The notes under the pieces: generated by a model | The model's input: only the letters and a program-made list of their open reading frames with translations | What the model was told of the DNA's origin: nothing | Database searches by the model: none | Position numbers and translations under genes: made by a program | Assembly (NCBI RefSeq): GCF_004327985.1 | Contig: NZ_SJDL01000010.1 | Span: 62,001 to 126,000 of the forward strand | DNA from: Marinobacter halodurans | Lineage (GTDB): Bacteria > Pseudomonadota > Gammaproteobacteria > Pseudomonadales > Oleiphilaceae | DNA: 64,000 nt | Direction: 5' to 3' | In this document: positions 1 to 8,993 of the stretch, piece after piece | Layout: every line of letters starts with the position of its first letter | How positions within the stretch are numbered: position 1 is the stretch's first letter

Positions 1-840
1 GAGACCGGTGTGCTGGACGCGGGCTGGAAAATCCTGGAAATCCGTCGCAAGGAGCAGGAAGAGAAACCTTCACGCCCCCTGCCCCGGCTGGAGGTCGGCG
101 ATGCGGTGGACTGCTCATCTCCCCGGATCAAGGATCGAATGACGCAGCCACCCAGCCACTTTACCGATTCCACCCTGCTGTCCGCGATGACCCACATTGC
201 CCGCTTCGTGGCCGATGCCGAGTTGCGCAAGACCCTGCGCGAGACGGATGGGCTGGGCACCGAGGCAACCCGGGCCGGGATTATAGAGACCCTGTTCAAG
301 CGGGACTACCTGATTCGCGACGGCCGCCACATCAAATCGACGAAGAAAGGCCAGGATCTGATCGGTGCCCTGCCGGAAGCCGTCTCCCGCCCGGACATGA
401 CGGCGGTCTGGGAAGCCACCCTGGAACAGATTCGACAGGGAGAGGGCGACCCCAGGGCCTTTCTCGCCTCGATCGAAAACCAGATCAGCGAGCTGCTGAG
501 CCCCATCCGGTCCCACCAACCGGCGGGTACGACCTCCGCCCCGGCAGAACAAACAGGCGTTCACTGCCCGACCTGCCGCGCACCGATGCGGGAACGTACC
601 GGCAAGTTCGGCCGATTCTGGGCCTGTACCCGCTTCCCCCAATGCAAGGGCACGCGGCCATTCGAGGACGACGGCGATCACCAGGACGGTGCGGACCAGG
701 CACCGGTCCCCTGCCCGGCCTGCTTTTCACCCCTGGTCAGGCGTCATGGAAAAAAAGGCTGGTTCTGGGGCTGCAGTAATTTCCCTGCCTGCCGACAAAC
801 GGTAAGCGATGTTGACGGCAAACCGGGGCGCCCGCAGTAG
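1..840 (+). CDS. topB: DNA topoisomerase III, C-terminal part (5' truncated by window edge)
   Basis: Type IA topoisomerase that relaxes and decatenates DNA through a 5'-phosphotyrosine link. Only the last 279 residues are present and the frame is open to the window edge; the catalytic tyrosine and TOPRIM domain lie outside. Visible here are the end of the type IA core (DGLGTEATRAGIIETLFKR, the conserved GTxATRA-type motif, followed by a KSTKKGQ segment) and two C-terminal four-cysteine zinc ribbons (CPTC...FWACTRFPQC and CPAC...FWGCSNFPAC). The paired ribbons with F/W-x-CS/T-x-FPxC are typical of topoisomerase C-termini. A GTG at 10 could mimic a start but lies inside the protein. Identity is firm; TopB is preferred over TopA because TopA normally has different, longer zinc-finger tails. 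Confidence 0.88.
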   Translation, partial: ETGVLDAGWKILEIRRKEQEEKPSRPLPRLEVGDAVDCSSPRIKDRMTQPPSHFTDSTLLSAMTHIARFVADAELRKTLRETDGLGTEATRAGIIETLFKRDYLIRDGRHIKSTKKGQDLIGALPEAVSRPDMTAVWEATLEQIRQGEGDPRAFLASIENQISELLSPIRSHQPAGTTSAPAEQTGVHCPTCRAPMRERTGKFGRFWACTRFPQCKGTRPFEDDGDHQDGADQAPVPCPACFSPLVRRHGKKGWFWGCSNFPACRQTVSDVDGKPGRPQ

Positions 841-1020
841 ACACCCGGATCAAGCCCGGCAGTGACACGCATCCGTCGCCGTTTATTACAGAACCCCGGA
901 ACATTCGGGCGATTTGGTTAACAGTACGCTACACATTGACACTGACCCCGCGCTGGCAATTTGCAAAAATATTCAATGCCATGGCGGTTGTGGCGCACGA
1001 CAATACGCAGGAGACTTTCA

Positions 1021-1767
1021 ATGCGAATCGCATTACTGGAAGACGAGCTGGCACAGGCAAGAAACATCGAGACCCTGCTGGCCGACAATCAACACCAATG
1101 CGACAGCTTCCAGACCGGCCAGTCATTCCTCAGCGCCGTCACACACCGCAGTTACGACCTGCTGATCCTGGACTGGCAGATCCCCGACATGACCGGGATC
1201 GACGTCCTGAAAGACGTGCGGGAGCAGCTCAACTGGCCCATACCGGTGGTCTTCCTGACCCAGCGCGACAGCGAGCAGGATATCGTACAGGCGCTAGACG
1301 CCGGTGCCGATGACTACCTGTCCAAGCCGGCCCGGCCCGGCGAGCTGCTGGCGCGCATCCACGCGCTGGTCCGTCGCAGCAATCCGGAGGTCGACCGCCA
1401 GATGCTGGAATTCGGGCCATTCACCATCGACACCAAGGCACGGACGATCGTCCTGCATGGTGAACAGCTGACGCTGACCGACAAGGACTTCGACCTGACG
1501 CTGTTCCTGTTCCAGAACAAGGGCCGCCTACTGACCCGGGAAATGCTGCTGGAAAGAGTCTGGGGCGTCACGCGGGACATCAATACCCGCACGGTGGATA
1601 CCCACATGAGCCGTCTGCGCCGCCGCCTGGGCATCAAGCCGGAGAACGGCTTTCGCATCAAGACCATCTACCAGCGCGGGTACCGGCTGGAGTCGATGGA
1701 TGACATCGCACGGGATGCGGCCGAAGACGGTTCGCTCCCGATCGATGACATGCCCCCGATTCAATGA
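1021..1767 (+). CDS. OmpR/PhoB-family response regulator
   Basis: Two-component DNA-binding regulator of 248 residues. The receiver domain (about 1-118) shows the acidic pocket ED-E at 7-9, the phosphoacceptor Asp51 in LLILDWQIPDMTG, the switch Thr in FLTQRD and the conserved Lys in YLSKPA. A winged-helix effector domain follows (about 130-230; NTRTVDTHMSRLRRRLG then IYQRGYRL). The ATG at 1021 is chosen because AGGAG lies 8 bases upstream and the protein then begins exactly with the receiver fold; an in-frame ATG at 961 would add 20 unrelated residues. It is followed after 24 bases by the FecR/LysM protein and then by a CHASE2 kinase, which is its likely partner. Target genes are unknown; the kinase input suggests an envelope signal. 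Confidence 0.9.
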   Translation: MRIALLEDELAQARNIETLLADNQHQCDSFQTGQSFLSAVTHRSYDLLILDWQIPDMTGIDVLKDVREQLNWPIPVVFLTQRDSEQDIVQALDAGADDYLSKPARPGELLARIHALVRRSNPEVDRQMLEFGPFTIDTKARTIVLHGEQLTLTDKDFDLTLFLFQNKGRLLTREMLLERVWGVTRDINTRTVDTHMSRLRRRLGIKPENGFRIKTIYQRGYRLESMDDIARDAAEDGSLPIDDMPPIQ

Positions 1768-1791
1768 CGTTATAGCCGGACCCGTCGATTC

Positions 1792-3441
1792 ATGCCGATA
1801 TTCCCGACCGCCGTGCTCACCGTTGCCCGATTCCTCGGTGGATGCTCATTGCTGGCTCTCGCATCGCTGGCCCAGGCGGACCTGCCCGTCACGCATGGGT
1901 CGCAGCAGGGAGTCCCGCGCGCGACGAAGTCGGCGGGCCTGGATGACTGGCGCTATACCCTGCGCCCCGGTGAAACCGTCGAGCAGGTCGGCAAGCGCCT
2001 GCTGTCATCAGCCCATGACGTGCACCAACTCCTCCAGCACAATGGCGTATCCAATCCCGAAGATGTGGTCGCCGGGCAAAGCATCCGCATTCCAGTCAAC
2101 TGGCTGGAAAAGAGCCCCGAACCGGCCATGGCCATTGCCGTGTCCGGGCCGGTGCAACATGTCGACGGCGTTTCCGGGCGGCGGCAGACACTGACCACCC
2201 ACTCCCGGATACGGGCCGGGGACGAAATTGCCACAGGCAGCGGGTTCGCCGTGGTCCAGTTGGCGGATGGCTCGCTGCTCCGCCTGGGGCGCAACACCGA
2301 TCTGATGTTCAACCGGCTCACCCGATTCGGCAAGACCGGCATGGTCGACACGCGCATGCGCCTGGACCGCGGCGAACTCGATGCGGAAGTGGAGAAGCTC
2401 ACCGACAAAGGCTCACGGTTTGAAGTCGACACACCCTCGGCGGTGGCCGCCGTGCGGGGTACGAAGTTCAGTCTGCAAAGCAGTCCGTCCAAAACCCAGC
2501 TGCAGGTGACCGAGGGCAAGGTCGAATTCGGCCCGCCAGGCCGTACCGTCGGCATCCCCGCCGGCTACAGCGGCACCGCCGGTCAAGGCACCCGGAACCC
2601 TGTGGACATACGACACCTGCCTCCGGCGCCGGCGCCCGGTGCCGTGCCGGGCACCACGAACAAACTGCCGCTAGATATTGCCTGGAGCAGGATCGATAGC
2701 GCACAGGCCTACCAGATGGACATCTTCAACGCCGACACCGGCGACTGGATCGCTCGCCGGACCTCCCCATCCCCGGAGATGCGACTGGATCATCTTGATA
2801 ACGGGAAATACCAGGTCCGGCTGGCCGCCATCGACCGTCACGGCAACCCGGGCATGCCCGACCTGCAATCGATCACGGTGGACCAGGAAGCCCGAGCCGC
2901 CAACCTGCAGGCTCCGGCGGCGGATGCCAGGGTTGACGACGAGATGCCGTCTTTCTCCTGGGCCTATCAGGGCGATAACGAAGTGGGCCGGGTGGAGATC
3001 GCCAGTTCATCCGACTTCTCGGATCTGGTGGCCACCAGCGAGTGGGCCCCCGATAGCAACGCCATTCCCTCCCGTGCCCTGAGTCCCGGCGAATACTACT
3101 GGCGGGTGGTCACCCGAACCGGCGGCACTTCCAGTGCGACGAGCGAACCTCGCAAGCTTGTCGTAAACGGCACCCTGCCACCGGCCCGGATCATCAACAT
3201 CAACTATGTGAACAGCCAGGTCCGTATTTTCTGGCAACAGATCGAGAGCGCCGACAAGTACCAACTCCAACTGTCGGAAGACCCGTCTTTCAAGCACATC
3301 ATCAAGGAAGCGAACGTCGCCGACACCACGGCGGCCTTGCGCCTGATTCCCGGAAGACGGTATTTTGTGCGGCTGAAAGCGCTTTCTGATGGACCGATCA
3401 ACGGCCGATGGGGACCCGGCAGGGAGCTTTTTGTCAATTAA
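1792..3441 (+). CDS. Secreted LysM-FecR-domain protein with fibronectin-like repeats
   Basis: A 549-residue exported protein. Residues 1-29 form a signal peptide (hydrophobic FLGGCSLLALASLAQA, cleavage before DLP). A LysM-like peptidoglycan-binding motif follows (about 55-102; YTLRPGETVEQVGKRLL...VVAGQSIRIPV). A FecR-type domain spans about 125-255 (GDEIATGSGFAVVQLADGS, VDTPSAVAAVRGTKFSL, VTEGKVEF). Two or three beta-rich, fibronectin-III-like segments complete the protein (about 285-545). FecR domains are known as periplasmic signal-transmitting modules. Its position between a response regulator and a CHASE2 kinase suggests that it senses or scaffolds an envelope signal for them. Only 24 bases separate it from the regulator and 80 from the kinase, so the three are probably co-transcribed. 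The ligand is not predictable. Confidence 0.82.
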   Translation: MPIFPTAVLTVARFLGGCSLLALASLAQADLPVTHGSQQGVPRATKSAGLDDWRYTLRPGETVEQVGKRLLSSAHDVHQLLQHNGVSNPEDVVAGQSIRIPVNWLEKSPEPAMAIAVSGPVQHVDGVSGRRQTLTTHSRIRAGDEIATGSGFAVVQLADGSLLRLGRNTDLMFNRLTRFGKTGMVDTRMRLDRGELDAEVEKLTDKGSRFEVDTPSAVAAVRGTKFSLQSSPSKTQLQVTEGKVEFGPPGRTVGIPAGYSGTAGQGTRNPVDIRHLPPAPAPGAVPGTTNKLPLDIAWSRIDSAQAYQMDIFNADTGDWIARRTSPSPEMRLDHLDNGKYQVRLAAIDRHGNPGMPDLQSITVDQEARAANLQAPAADARVDDEMPSFSWAYQGDNEVGRVEIASSSDFSDLVATSEWAPDSNAIPSRALSPGEYYWRVVTRTGGTSSATSEPRKLVVNGTLPPARIININYVNSQVRIFWQQIESADKYQLQLSEDPSFKHIIKEANVADTTAALRLIPGRRYFVRLKALSDGPINGRWGPGRELFVN

Positions 3442-3521
3442 ACCGCACTGAAGACTGTGTCATCAGATCGTACAGATCACACTCACACGGTCACACAGGG
3501 CGGCTTCAATAAGCGAGACGC

Positions 3522-6140
3522 ATGCACAGGGATTGGTTCCGACTGACACGCACTGCCTGGAAGCTGGCCCTCCCCCTCATTCTCATTGCGTTTGCACTGA
3601 AATTTGTCGGCCTGCCCCAGCGGCTCGATCTGTGGCTTTACGATACCCTTGCGTTGAGTACGCCCCTGGCTCCGGCGTCCAACCTGGAACTGGTGGCGAT
3701 TGACGAGAAAAGCCTGCGGGAACTCGGTCGCTGGCCCTGGCCCCGCGAGCGCCATGCAGACCTGATCGGGCGGTTGACCCGGGCCGGCGCAAAAGTGATC
3801 GTCTTCGATGTCCTGTTCAGTGAGCCCGGTCCTGGCGATGATGCGCTCGCCGCCGCGATGAAAGCCCATGGCAAGGTGGTGCTCCCGGTTCACCTCTATC
3901 CGCCCACGGCCGACGCACCACTGACGGAACAGCTGCCCACGCCACAGTTGACCCAGGCCGCTGGCGCCCTGGGCCACGTCCATGTCGAACTGGATGAGGA
4001 TGGTATCGCGCGCGGTCTCTATCTCTACAGCGGTCTGGGGGAAGCGACCTGGCCAGCACTGTCCGTGGCGGCGGCGCAATTGGGCGGAAACGAGGTTCCG
4101 GCCCGCGACACCGGCAGCGACCAGGCCTCCCCCTACGTCAACGTCCGCAGCCAGTACGCCTATATCCCCCTGTCCGGCCGGATCGGAACAATTTCCACCA
4201 CCTCCTACAGTGATGTGCTGCAAGGTCGCGTATCCATGGACCGTTTCGCCGGAAAGACGGTGTTTGTAGGCGCGACAGCCCCCGGATTCGGCGATGTCCT
4301 GCCTACCCCACTCTCCGGCCTGGCCGCGCCCATGTCCGGTGTGGAGTTTCATGCGAATGCCTATTCAGCGCTGGTCCAGCACAAGCTGATGATCACCATG
4401 GCGCCCTACCAGCACTGGCTCCTGCTCATCGCGATCATCATCTTCATCAGCCTGGCCCTGCCCCAGCTCAAGCCGTCCCATACGCTCTGGGTCTGCCTGA
4501 TGACCAGCGCCCTGCTGTTGCTGGCGACAACGCTGCTCTACCGGCATGCCAGTTTCTGGATACCGGTCTCCCAGTCGCTCCTGATCCCGCTGATCGCCTA
4601 TCCGCTATGGAGCACCCGCCGGCTTACGCTCCTGAACACCTTTCTCAACCGGCAACTGGATCTTCTCAGCCGCGATCCCGGCCTGGGGCTCAAGGAACCC
4701 AGCGACCACCAACCCGCGAGAGTCCTGGAGGACCTCTGTCAGCTCCTGCAGGCCAGGGGCTGGTGGCTATCCCAGGACGATACGGTATTGGCCAGTCATG
4801 GCCTGTCTGAAAAGGACCGGCCGAGTCGACTGACGACCGGCCTGTGGATGCATCGTGGGGACCAGAGCTGGCTACGCTTCAATCGGGGCGAGCGGCAGTT
4901 CGACCTGGGACTGGAGCTTCCGCCGAGCCTCTCCCGGGAAGCCAGTCGCCGCTACTTGCAGCGACTGAAACTGGACCACGCCGGGCACGGCACCGGTGCC
5001 GAGAAGGACTACCCGGCGGAAAACATCGGCGCCCGTATCGAGCGGGTCCGGGGGGCCATCGAGTCGCTGACCGGCATGCGCGAGTTCATCGGCCGCGGCT
5101 TCGAGCGCATGCCCGACGGCGTGATCGTGACCGACGCGCTGGCCACGATCCAGTTCGTCAACGGCCACATCGAGGAATGGTTTGGCGAGCCTCGCCCGAG
5201 CCTGATCGGCATGCCCCTGCCGGGGCTACTCAACGCCCATGACCCGCGCGACGGCACCCCCTGGCAGGAGACCATCGCCGATACGCTGACGCTGGGTCAG
5301 ACCCGGACCGTCGACCTTCGAGTCCGTGGCATGGACCTGCTGATCCACCTGGCACCGTTCAGCATGTCGGATCACGAGCAGCACGGCATCATCGCCAACA
5401 TTTCCAATATTTCCGAGCTGCGGGAACAGCAACGCCAGCACCGGGAAGCCATCGACTTCATCTCCCACGACGTGCGCTCACCGCTGGTCTCCCAGTTGGC
5501 GCTGATTGCACAGCTCAAGCGACGCCCGGAATCCATTGGCCCGGAGCAGCTCGAGCAGCTGGGCAACCTGGCTCGCCGCAGTTACCAGTTGGCAGAAGAG
5601 TTCGTACAACTGGCCCGCGCCGAGCAGTTGACCGAGACCCGGTTCTACGACTGCGAATTCCTGTCCGTGGTCGAGAACGCCCGGGACAGCGTCAGTGAGC
5701 AGGCGCTGAGCAAAGGCATCGAGCTCTCCCTGCACGGGCTGGACGACATCTGGCTGCGGGGCAACGCCGAGTTGCTGGAACGGGCGGTGATCAACCTGCT
5801 GACCAATGCAGTGCAATACAGCCCACCCGGCTCCACCGTGACGATCCAGGTTTTCCGGGCCGGTCACCAGGTCTGTCTGACCATCTCGGACGAAGGCATG
5901 GGCATTGCACCCCACGAGCTGCCCCACCTGTTTGACCGGTACCGGCGCCAGAAGAGTACCGAGCTGTCGGGAAACCGGGGCGCCGGGCTGGGCCTGTCAT
6001 TCGTCAAGGTTGTCGTGGACAAGCACAAGGGTGAAATCAGCGTCGAGTCGAAGGAGGGAGAAGGGTCATCGTTTACCCTGCGCCTGCCGGTGGCCGATCC
6101 GCTGGCCACCATCGCCCAACAGACCTCAGCCGCTGATTGA
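3522..6140 (+). CDS. CHASE2 domain sensor histidine kinase
   Basis: Membrane sensor kinase of 872 residues. A first membrane segment lies at about 14-32 (WKLALPLILIAFALKFVGL). A periplasmic CHASE2 domain follows (about 45-290; IDEKSLRELGRWPWPRERHADL, VVLPVHLYPP, GKTVFVGATAPGFGD). Three hydrophobic helices (about 300-370), a linker, a PAS-like domain (about 525-630, RMPDGVIVTDALATIQFVNG), then HisKA with His649 in FISHDVRSPL, and an HATPase_c domain (N box NLLTNAVQYS, G1 DEGMGIAP, G2 GAGLGLSFV). All kinase boxes are intact, so activity is expected. The three-helix pattern after CHASE2 is usual for the family. The last 15 bases overlap the convergent lipoprotein gene. Likely partner is the regulator at 1021; the extracellular signal is unknown. 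Confidence 0.88.
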   Translation: MHRDWFRLTRTAWKLALPLILIAFALKFVGLPQRLDLWLYDTLALSTPLAPASNLELVAIDEKSLRELGRWPWPRERHADLIGRLTRAGAKVIVFDVLFSEPGPGDDALAAAMKAHGKVVLPVHLYPPTADAPLTEQLPTPQLTQAAGALGHVHVELDEDGIARGLYLYSGLGEATWPALSVAAAQLGGNEVPARDTGSDQASPYVNVRSQYAYIPLSGRIGTISTTSYSDVLQGRVSMDRFAGKTVFVGATAPGFGDVLPTPLSGLAAPMSGVEFHANAYSALVQHKLMITMAPYQHWLLLIAIIIFISLALPQLKPSHTLWVCLMTSALLLLATTLLYRHASFWIPVSQSLLIPLIAYPLWSTRRLTLLNTFLNRQLDLLSRDPGLGLKEPSDHQPARVLEDLCQLLQARGWWLSQDDTVLASHGLSEKDRPSRLTTGLWMHRGDQSWLRFNRGERQFDLGLELPPSLSREASRRYLQRLKLDHAGHGTGAEKDYPAENIGARIERVRGAIESLTGMREFIGRGFERMPDGVIVTDALATIQFVNGHIEEWFGEPRPSLIGMPLPGLLNAHDPRDGTPWQETIADTLTLGQTRTVDLRVRGMDLLIHLAPFSMSDHEQHGIIANISNISELREQQRQHREAIDFISHDVRSPLVSQLALIAQLKRRPESIGPEQLEQLGNLARRSYQLAEEFVQLARAEQLTETRFYDCEFLSVVENARDSVSEQALSKGIELSLHGLDDIWLRGNAELLERAVINLLTNAVQYSPPGSTVTIQVFRAGHQVCLTISDEGMGIAPHELPHLFDRYRRQKSTELSGNRGAGLGLSFVKVVVDKHKGEISVESKEGEGSSFTLRLPVADPLATIAQQTSAAD

Positions 6141-7397
6141 TTTACTGACGACGGCGGAGAGAGGGCTGACCAGGCCTTCCGTGTCGATTGCCCTTACGGC
6201 AAAGTACCAGTCCCCTTGATCGAGATTCTCGATCGTGTGCGTCGTCGTGCTGGCGCTGTCGATCACAATGACATTGTCCAGGGTGTCTGCCGTGTGCCCG
6301 TAAACAATCTCATAGCCCTGCAGCTCACCCATGGCGATACTGTCGCCGTTCATCCGCGTCAACGGCGCATCCCAGGTCAGCGTCGCCGTCTGGTCAATGG
6401 TCGGGGTCGTGGTGGTACTGCTGTTATCCGGTGAATCAACCGTACTGCCGCTGCCGGCCACTTCCGTGTAATAGGCCTGGGTCCGGATCGAGACTTCGTC
6501 CAGTGTCGCCACTACCGACGCGCTGTTGAACTCGGACTTCAGCCCCTCTGAAAGCACGGCGGCTTCCAGCATGATCGATTGCACCGACAGGTCGCCATCC
6601 GCATCGGGCGTCACGGAAAAGTAGCCGTTCTCCCGGATCAGTGCTTCGCTTTCCTTCAAGACCTCCTCTATGGATTGCCAGTGGGAGCCATCCACCAGCG
6701 ACAGGAAAGCGGCGTTAATAATGGCCAGTTGAACCGCATCGGTGCTGCCGGAAAACCCATTGAGTCGCACCAGATCAGGCGGCGGCAACTGCAGGGTACC
6801 GGCCTGGAGGCCAAAGGCAGACTCCATCCCGGCATAGGCATCGGTCAGACTGGCTGCGGAAAGTCCCTGATCCGACCCTTCAGCCTGGGTAACCGCCAGG
6901 CTCGACAGCGGTGTCAGATAGATGTCGTGGGAAACAGACAGGTCGACGGCTCCCCGGAGCCGGAAATCAGGATTCAAGGGGAATGTCTCGCCAAACGCCA
7001 CCGCGTTGGCGGTACCGACAAAACAGGACGGAACGACGTCACAGGTCATCCGAGTGCCTTCCTTGGCACGCAACTCAACCAGGATCCAGCCAGATGCCTT
7101 TCTCTTGATCGGGAGCTGGAAGCGACCCTGCTTGTCCGTAATGACCGGGCTACCCAATGCGCTACCGGTTTCATAACGCCCGGTTTCCGGATTCTTTTCA
7201 AGCGACCAGGCGGTTACTTCGCCGTTACTGATAATCCCCTTGATTGCGCCACCATTCAGCACGATAGACTCTGTACTGGCACGGGACGAGGCGGAAACGT
7301 CATCCGACGATCCACCGCCACCGCAGCCGACAAGCATAAGGGAGAGTACAACACTGGCAATCCCTGCCCATGACCGATTGATGACGGCAATAAACAT
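6126..7397 (-). CDS. Putative outer-membrane lipoprotein with C-terminal fibronectin III domain
   Basis: A 423-residue exported protein of unknown function. The N-terminus has a lipoprotein signal (hydrophobic run IASVVLSLMLVGC, lipobox LVGC, then a glycine-rich linker GGGGSSDD), so the mature protein should begin at Cys25. Residue +2 is Gly rather than Asp, consistent with outer-membrane sorting. The middle part resembles a carboxypeptidase-regulatory/beta-sandwich fold (NGGAIKGIISNGEVTAWSL, DKQGRFQLPI), and residues about 335-420 form a fibronectin-III-like domain (LTWDAPLTRMNGD, YEIVYGHTADTL, TEGLVSPLSA). A linker of S/T/D repeats separates them. It is transcribed toward the CHASE2 kinase gene with overlapping 3' ends and is divergent from the GNAT gene. 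An extracellular or surface-exposed binding role is plausible but unproven. Confidence 0.72.
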   Translation of the reverse strand: MFIAVINRSWAGIASVVLSLMLVGCGGGGSSDDVSASSRASTESIVLNGGAIKGIISNGEVTAWSLEKNPETGRYETGSALGSPVITDKQGRFQLPIKRKASGWILVELRAKEGTRMTCDVVPSCFVGTANAVAFGETFPLNPDFRLRGAVDLSVSHDIYLTPLSSLAVTQAEGSDQGLSAASLTDAYAGMESAFGLQAGTLQLPPPDLVRLNGFSGSTDAVQLAIINAAFLSLVDGSHWQSIEEVLKESEALIRENGYFSVTPDADGDLSVQSIMLEAAVLSEGLKSEFNSASVVATLDEVSIRTQAYYTEVAGSGSTVDSPDNSSTTTTPTIDQTATLTWDAPLTRMNGDSIAMGELQGYEIVYGHTADTLDNVIVIDSASTTTHTIENLDQGDWYFAVRAIDTEGLVSPLSAVVSKSISG

Positions 7398-7419
7398 ATT
7401 TTTGCACCACTATTTTGAC

Positions 7420-7438
7420 GATACAGGGCTACTGTATC
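7420..7438. promoter_or_regulatory. Perfect 7-bp inverted repeat between divergent genes
   Basis: GATACAG and CTGTATC flank a 5-base spacer in the AT-rich divergent region between the lipoprotein gene (starts 7397, leftward) and the acetyltransferase gene (starts 7522, rightward). Its symmetry and position would suit an operator for a dimeric repressor acting on one or both genes. No known regulator consensus is recognised, so the functional assignment is weak. Confidence 0.3.
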
Positions 7439-7521
7439 CAAGTGGGTCAAAAACGAATGTGTTTTACGTCATTTTATGGTTTATTTTTTTAGCCAATTTT
7501 TTGACAGACCGGGAAAACAAC

Positions 7522-8013
7522 ATGGCCCGACGCACCACACATTTCGCCATCCGACGGTTCCGACCGGAATTCGACTGCGCCGCCGTCGGGGCACTGTACA
7601 GGCAGTCAATCACCGAGCTGGGGGCGGCCAGCTACGAGCAGGCCGTGATCGAGGTCTGGCGCAAATGGGGCGAAAACACCCAAGCCATTGCATTGACCCT
7701 GAGCCAGGGCCAAACCCTGATCGCCCAGCACAGCGGTCGCATCGCCGGTTTTGCACAGCGCCACCCGGACAATCACATCAACATGCTGTACGTCCACCCG
7801 GATTTCGCGCGTCGCGGCATCGCCTCGGCATTACTTGAAGAACTGCTGATATCCGCCCGTCGCGAAAGGGTCCGCGAGCTCTCGGTCAATGCCAGCCGGG
7901 TGTCCCGGTCACTGTTCGAGAAACACGGCTTCAAGGCCGGCGAAGCGGAATGGGTCGAGAGGGAGAACCTGAAGATTGAGCGCTTTCCGATGACATTTGC
8001 GCTGAAGGATTAG
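7522..8013 (+). CDS. GNAT-family N-acetyltransferase
   Basis: A 163-residue acetyl-CoA-dependent acetyltransferase. The fold signature is visible: beta-4 MLYVHPDFARRGIASALLEELL (motif A with the R-R-G-I-A pyrophosphate-binding loop), followed by SVNASRVSRSLFEKHGFKAGE (motif B). The spacing and length fit a single-domain GNAT of the ElaA/YafP-like type. The ATG at 7522 is preferred to upstream in-frame starts because the domain begins directly after it (FAIRRFRPEFDCAAVGALY) and upstream codons read an AT-rich leader that overlaps the divergent lipoprotein gene. The substrate (small amine, amino sugar or protein N-terminus) cannot be read from the sequence. A stem-loop about 100 bases downstream may end its transcript. 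Confidence 0.8.
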   Translation: MARRTTHFAIRRFRPEFDCAAVGALYRQSITELGAASYEQAVIEVWRKWGENTQAIALTLSQGQTLIAQHSGRIAGFAQRHPDNHINMLYVHPDFARRGIASALLEELLISARRERVRELSVNASRVSRSLFEKHGFKAGEAEWVERENLKIERFPMTFALKD

Positions 8014-8103
8014 CAGGCACCGATCAAGGCAGTTGGCAGAAACACACCCTGATACATCCTGAAACGCCCTGCCGGAGAGTGACTGACTCAAGAATTCTAT
8101 CCA

Positions 8104-8136
8104 AAAACAAAAAAGGCCAGTCTTATGACTGGCCTT
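8104..8136 (-). terminator. Rho-independent terminator of the tRNA-fMet unit
   Basis: Perfect 10-bp stem AAGGCCAGTC/GACTGGCCTT with a 4-base loop. On the minus strand it is followed by an uninterrupted T run broken only by one G. It sits 7 bases past the CCA end of the first tRNA gene, where termination of the leftward tRNA transcript is expected. The stem may also slow rightward transcription from the acetyltransferase gene, but the plus strand lacks a clear T run. Confidence 0.85.
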
Positions 8137-8142
8137 CCTAAT

Positions 8143-8219
<77 letters not shown>

Positions 8220-8220
8220 T

Positions 8221-8480
<260 letters not shown>

Positions 8481-8550
8481 CAAACTTTCTAGAACTTAGA
8501 CCGGATGTTCTGGTGATGTTCCCGGCCGAGCCTGAATATCAGGCTTTATT

Positions 8551-8627
<77 letters not shown>

Positions 8628-8628
8628 T

Positions 8629-8756
8629 CAAACTTTTCTTCCAGCCCGACCCTCAGTGCTACCTGACAGTCGGGCTCATCACCCGAAGGTCGACGAACTC
8701 CCTTCGGCTGTTTCGGGATGGGGAGCCCGACGAACCACCAGACCGCTCCATCCCAT
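8629..8756 (-). repeat. Diverged 128-bp copy of the tRNA-fMet repeat in the leader
   Basis: Upstream of tRNA copy 2 lies a diverged version of the 130-bp unit. The spacer part is nearly unchanged, whereas substitutions are concentrated in the tRNA-derived half (acceptor and D-arm positions). As a result it can form a different closed stem, GGGATGG with CCATCCC, around the D-arm-like segment. It lies between the promoter at 8812-8840 and the first tRNA, so it is transcribed as the leader. Confidence 0.85.
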
Positions 8757-8811
8757 CAAACTTTTAGAAATCAAGGACTTCGCTAATGCGCCCTTGATCT
8801 CAGTGGCGCGA

Positions 8812-8840
8812 ATAATACGGCCTTGCGGGTCTACTGTCAA
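8812..8840 (-). promoter_or_regulatory. Consensus sigma-70 promoter of the tRNA-fMet unit
   Basis: On the minus strand TTGACA is followed by a 17-base spacer and TATTAT, the optimum for sigma-70. The bases after the -10 box are GC-rich (TCGCGCC), the discriminator type seen at stringently controlled stable-RNA promoters. Transcription would start near 8804 and run through the diverged repeat, tRNA copy 2, the tandem repeats and tRNA copy 1 to the terminator at 8104-8136. Confidence 0.88.
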
Positions 8841-8899
8841 ACGATTCCCATAGCGGATTTCACACATTGTAAAACTGCGCGCCAGATCCGGCTTGAAGC

Positions 8900-8928
8900 T
8901 TGCCAACAGGTGCATTACAGGTTATTCA
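8900..8928 (+). promoter_or_regulatory. Possible sigma-70 promoter for the diguanylate cyclase gene
   Basis: TTGCCA, 17 bases, TATTCA lie 66 bases before the ATG at 8994. The -35 box matches 5 of 6 consensus bases and the -10 box 4 of 6. The promoter is back-to-back with the tRNA promoter. It is a plausible but ordinary match. Confidence 0.42.
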
Positions 8929-8993
8929 GAATGTTAAGAAATGCGCGATACGCTCAGTCTCCTATATTCCGAGCCTGTCATCCGGACCTGCCC

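Noticed and set aside
936-964. Sigma-70 promoter upstream of the response regulator
   Set aside because: TTGACA is present at 936 but no acceptable -10 box occurs at 16-19 bases distance.
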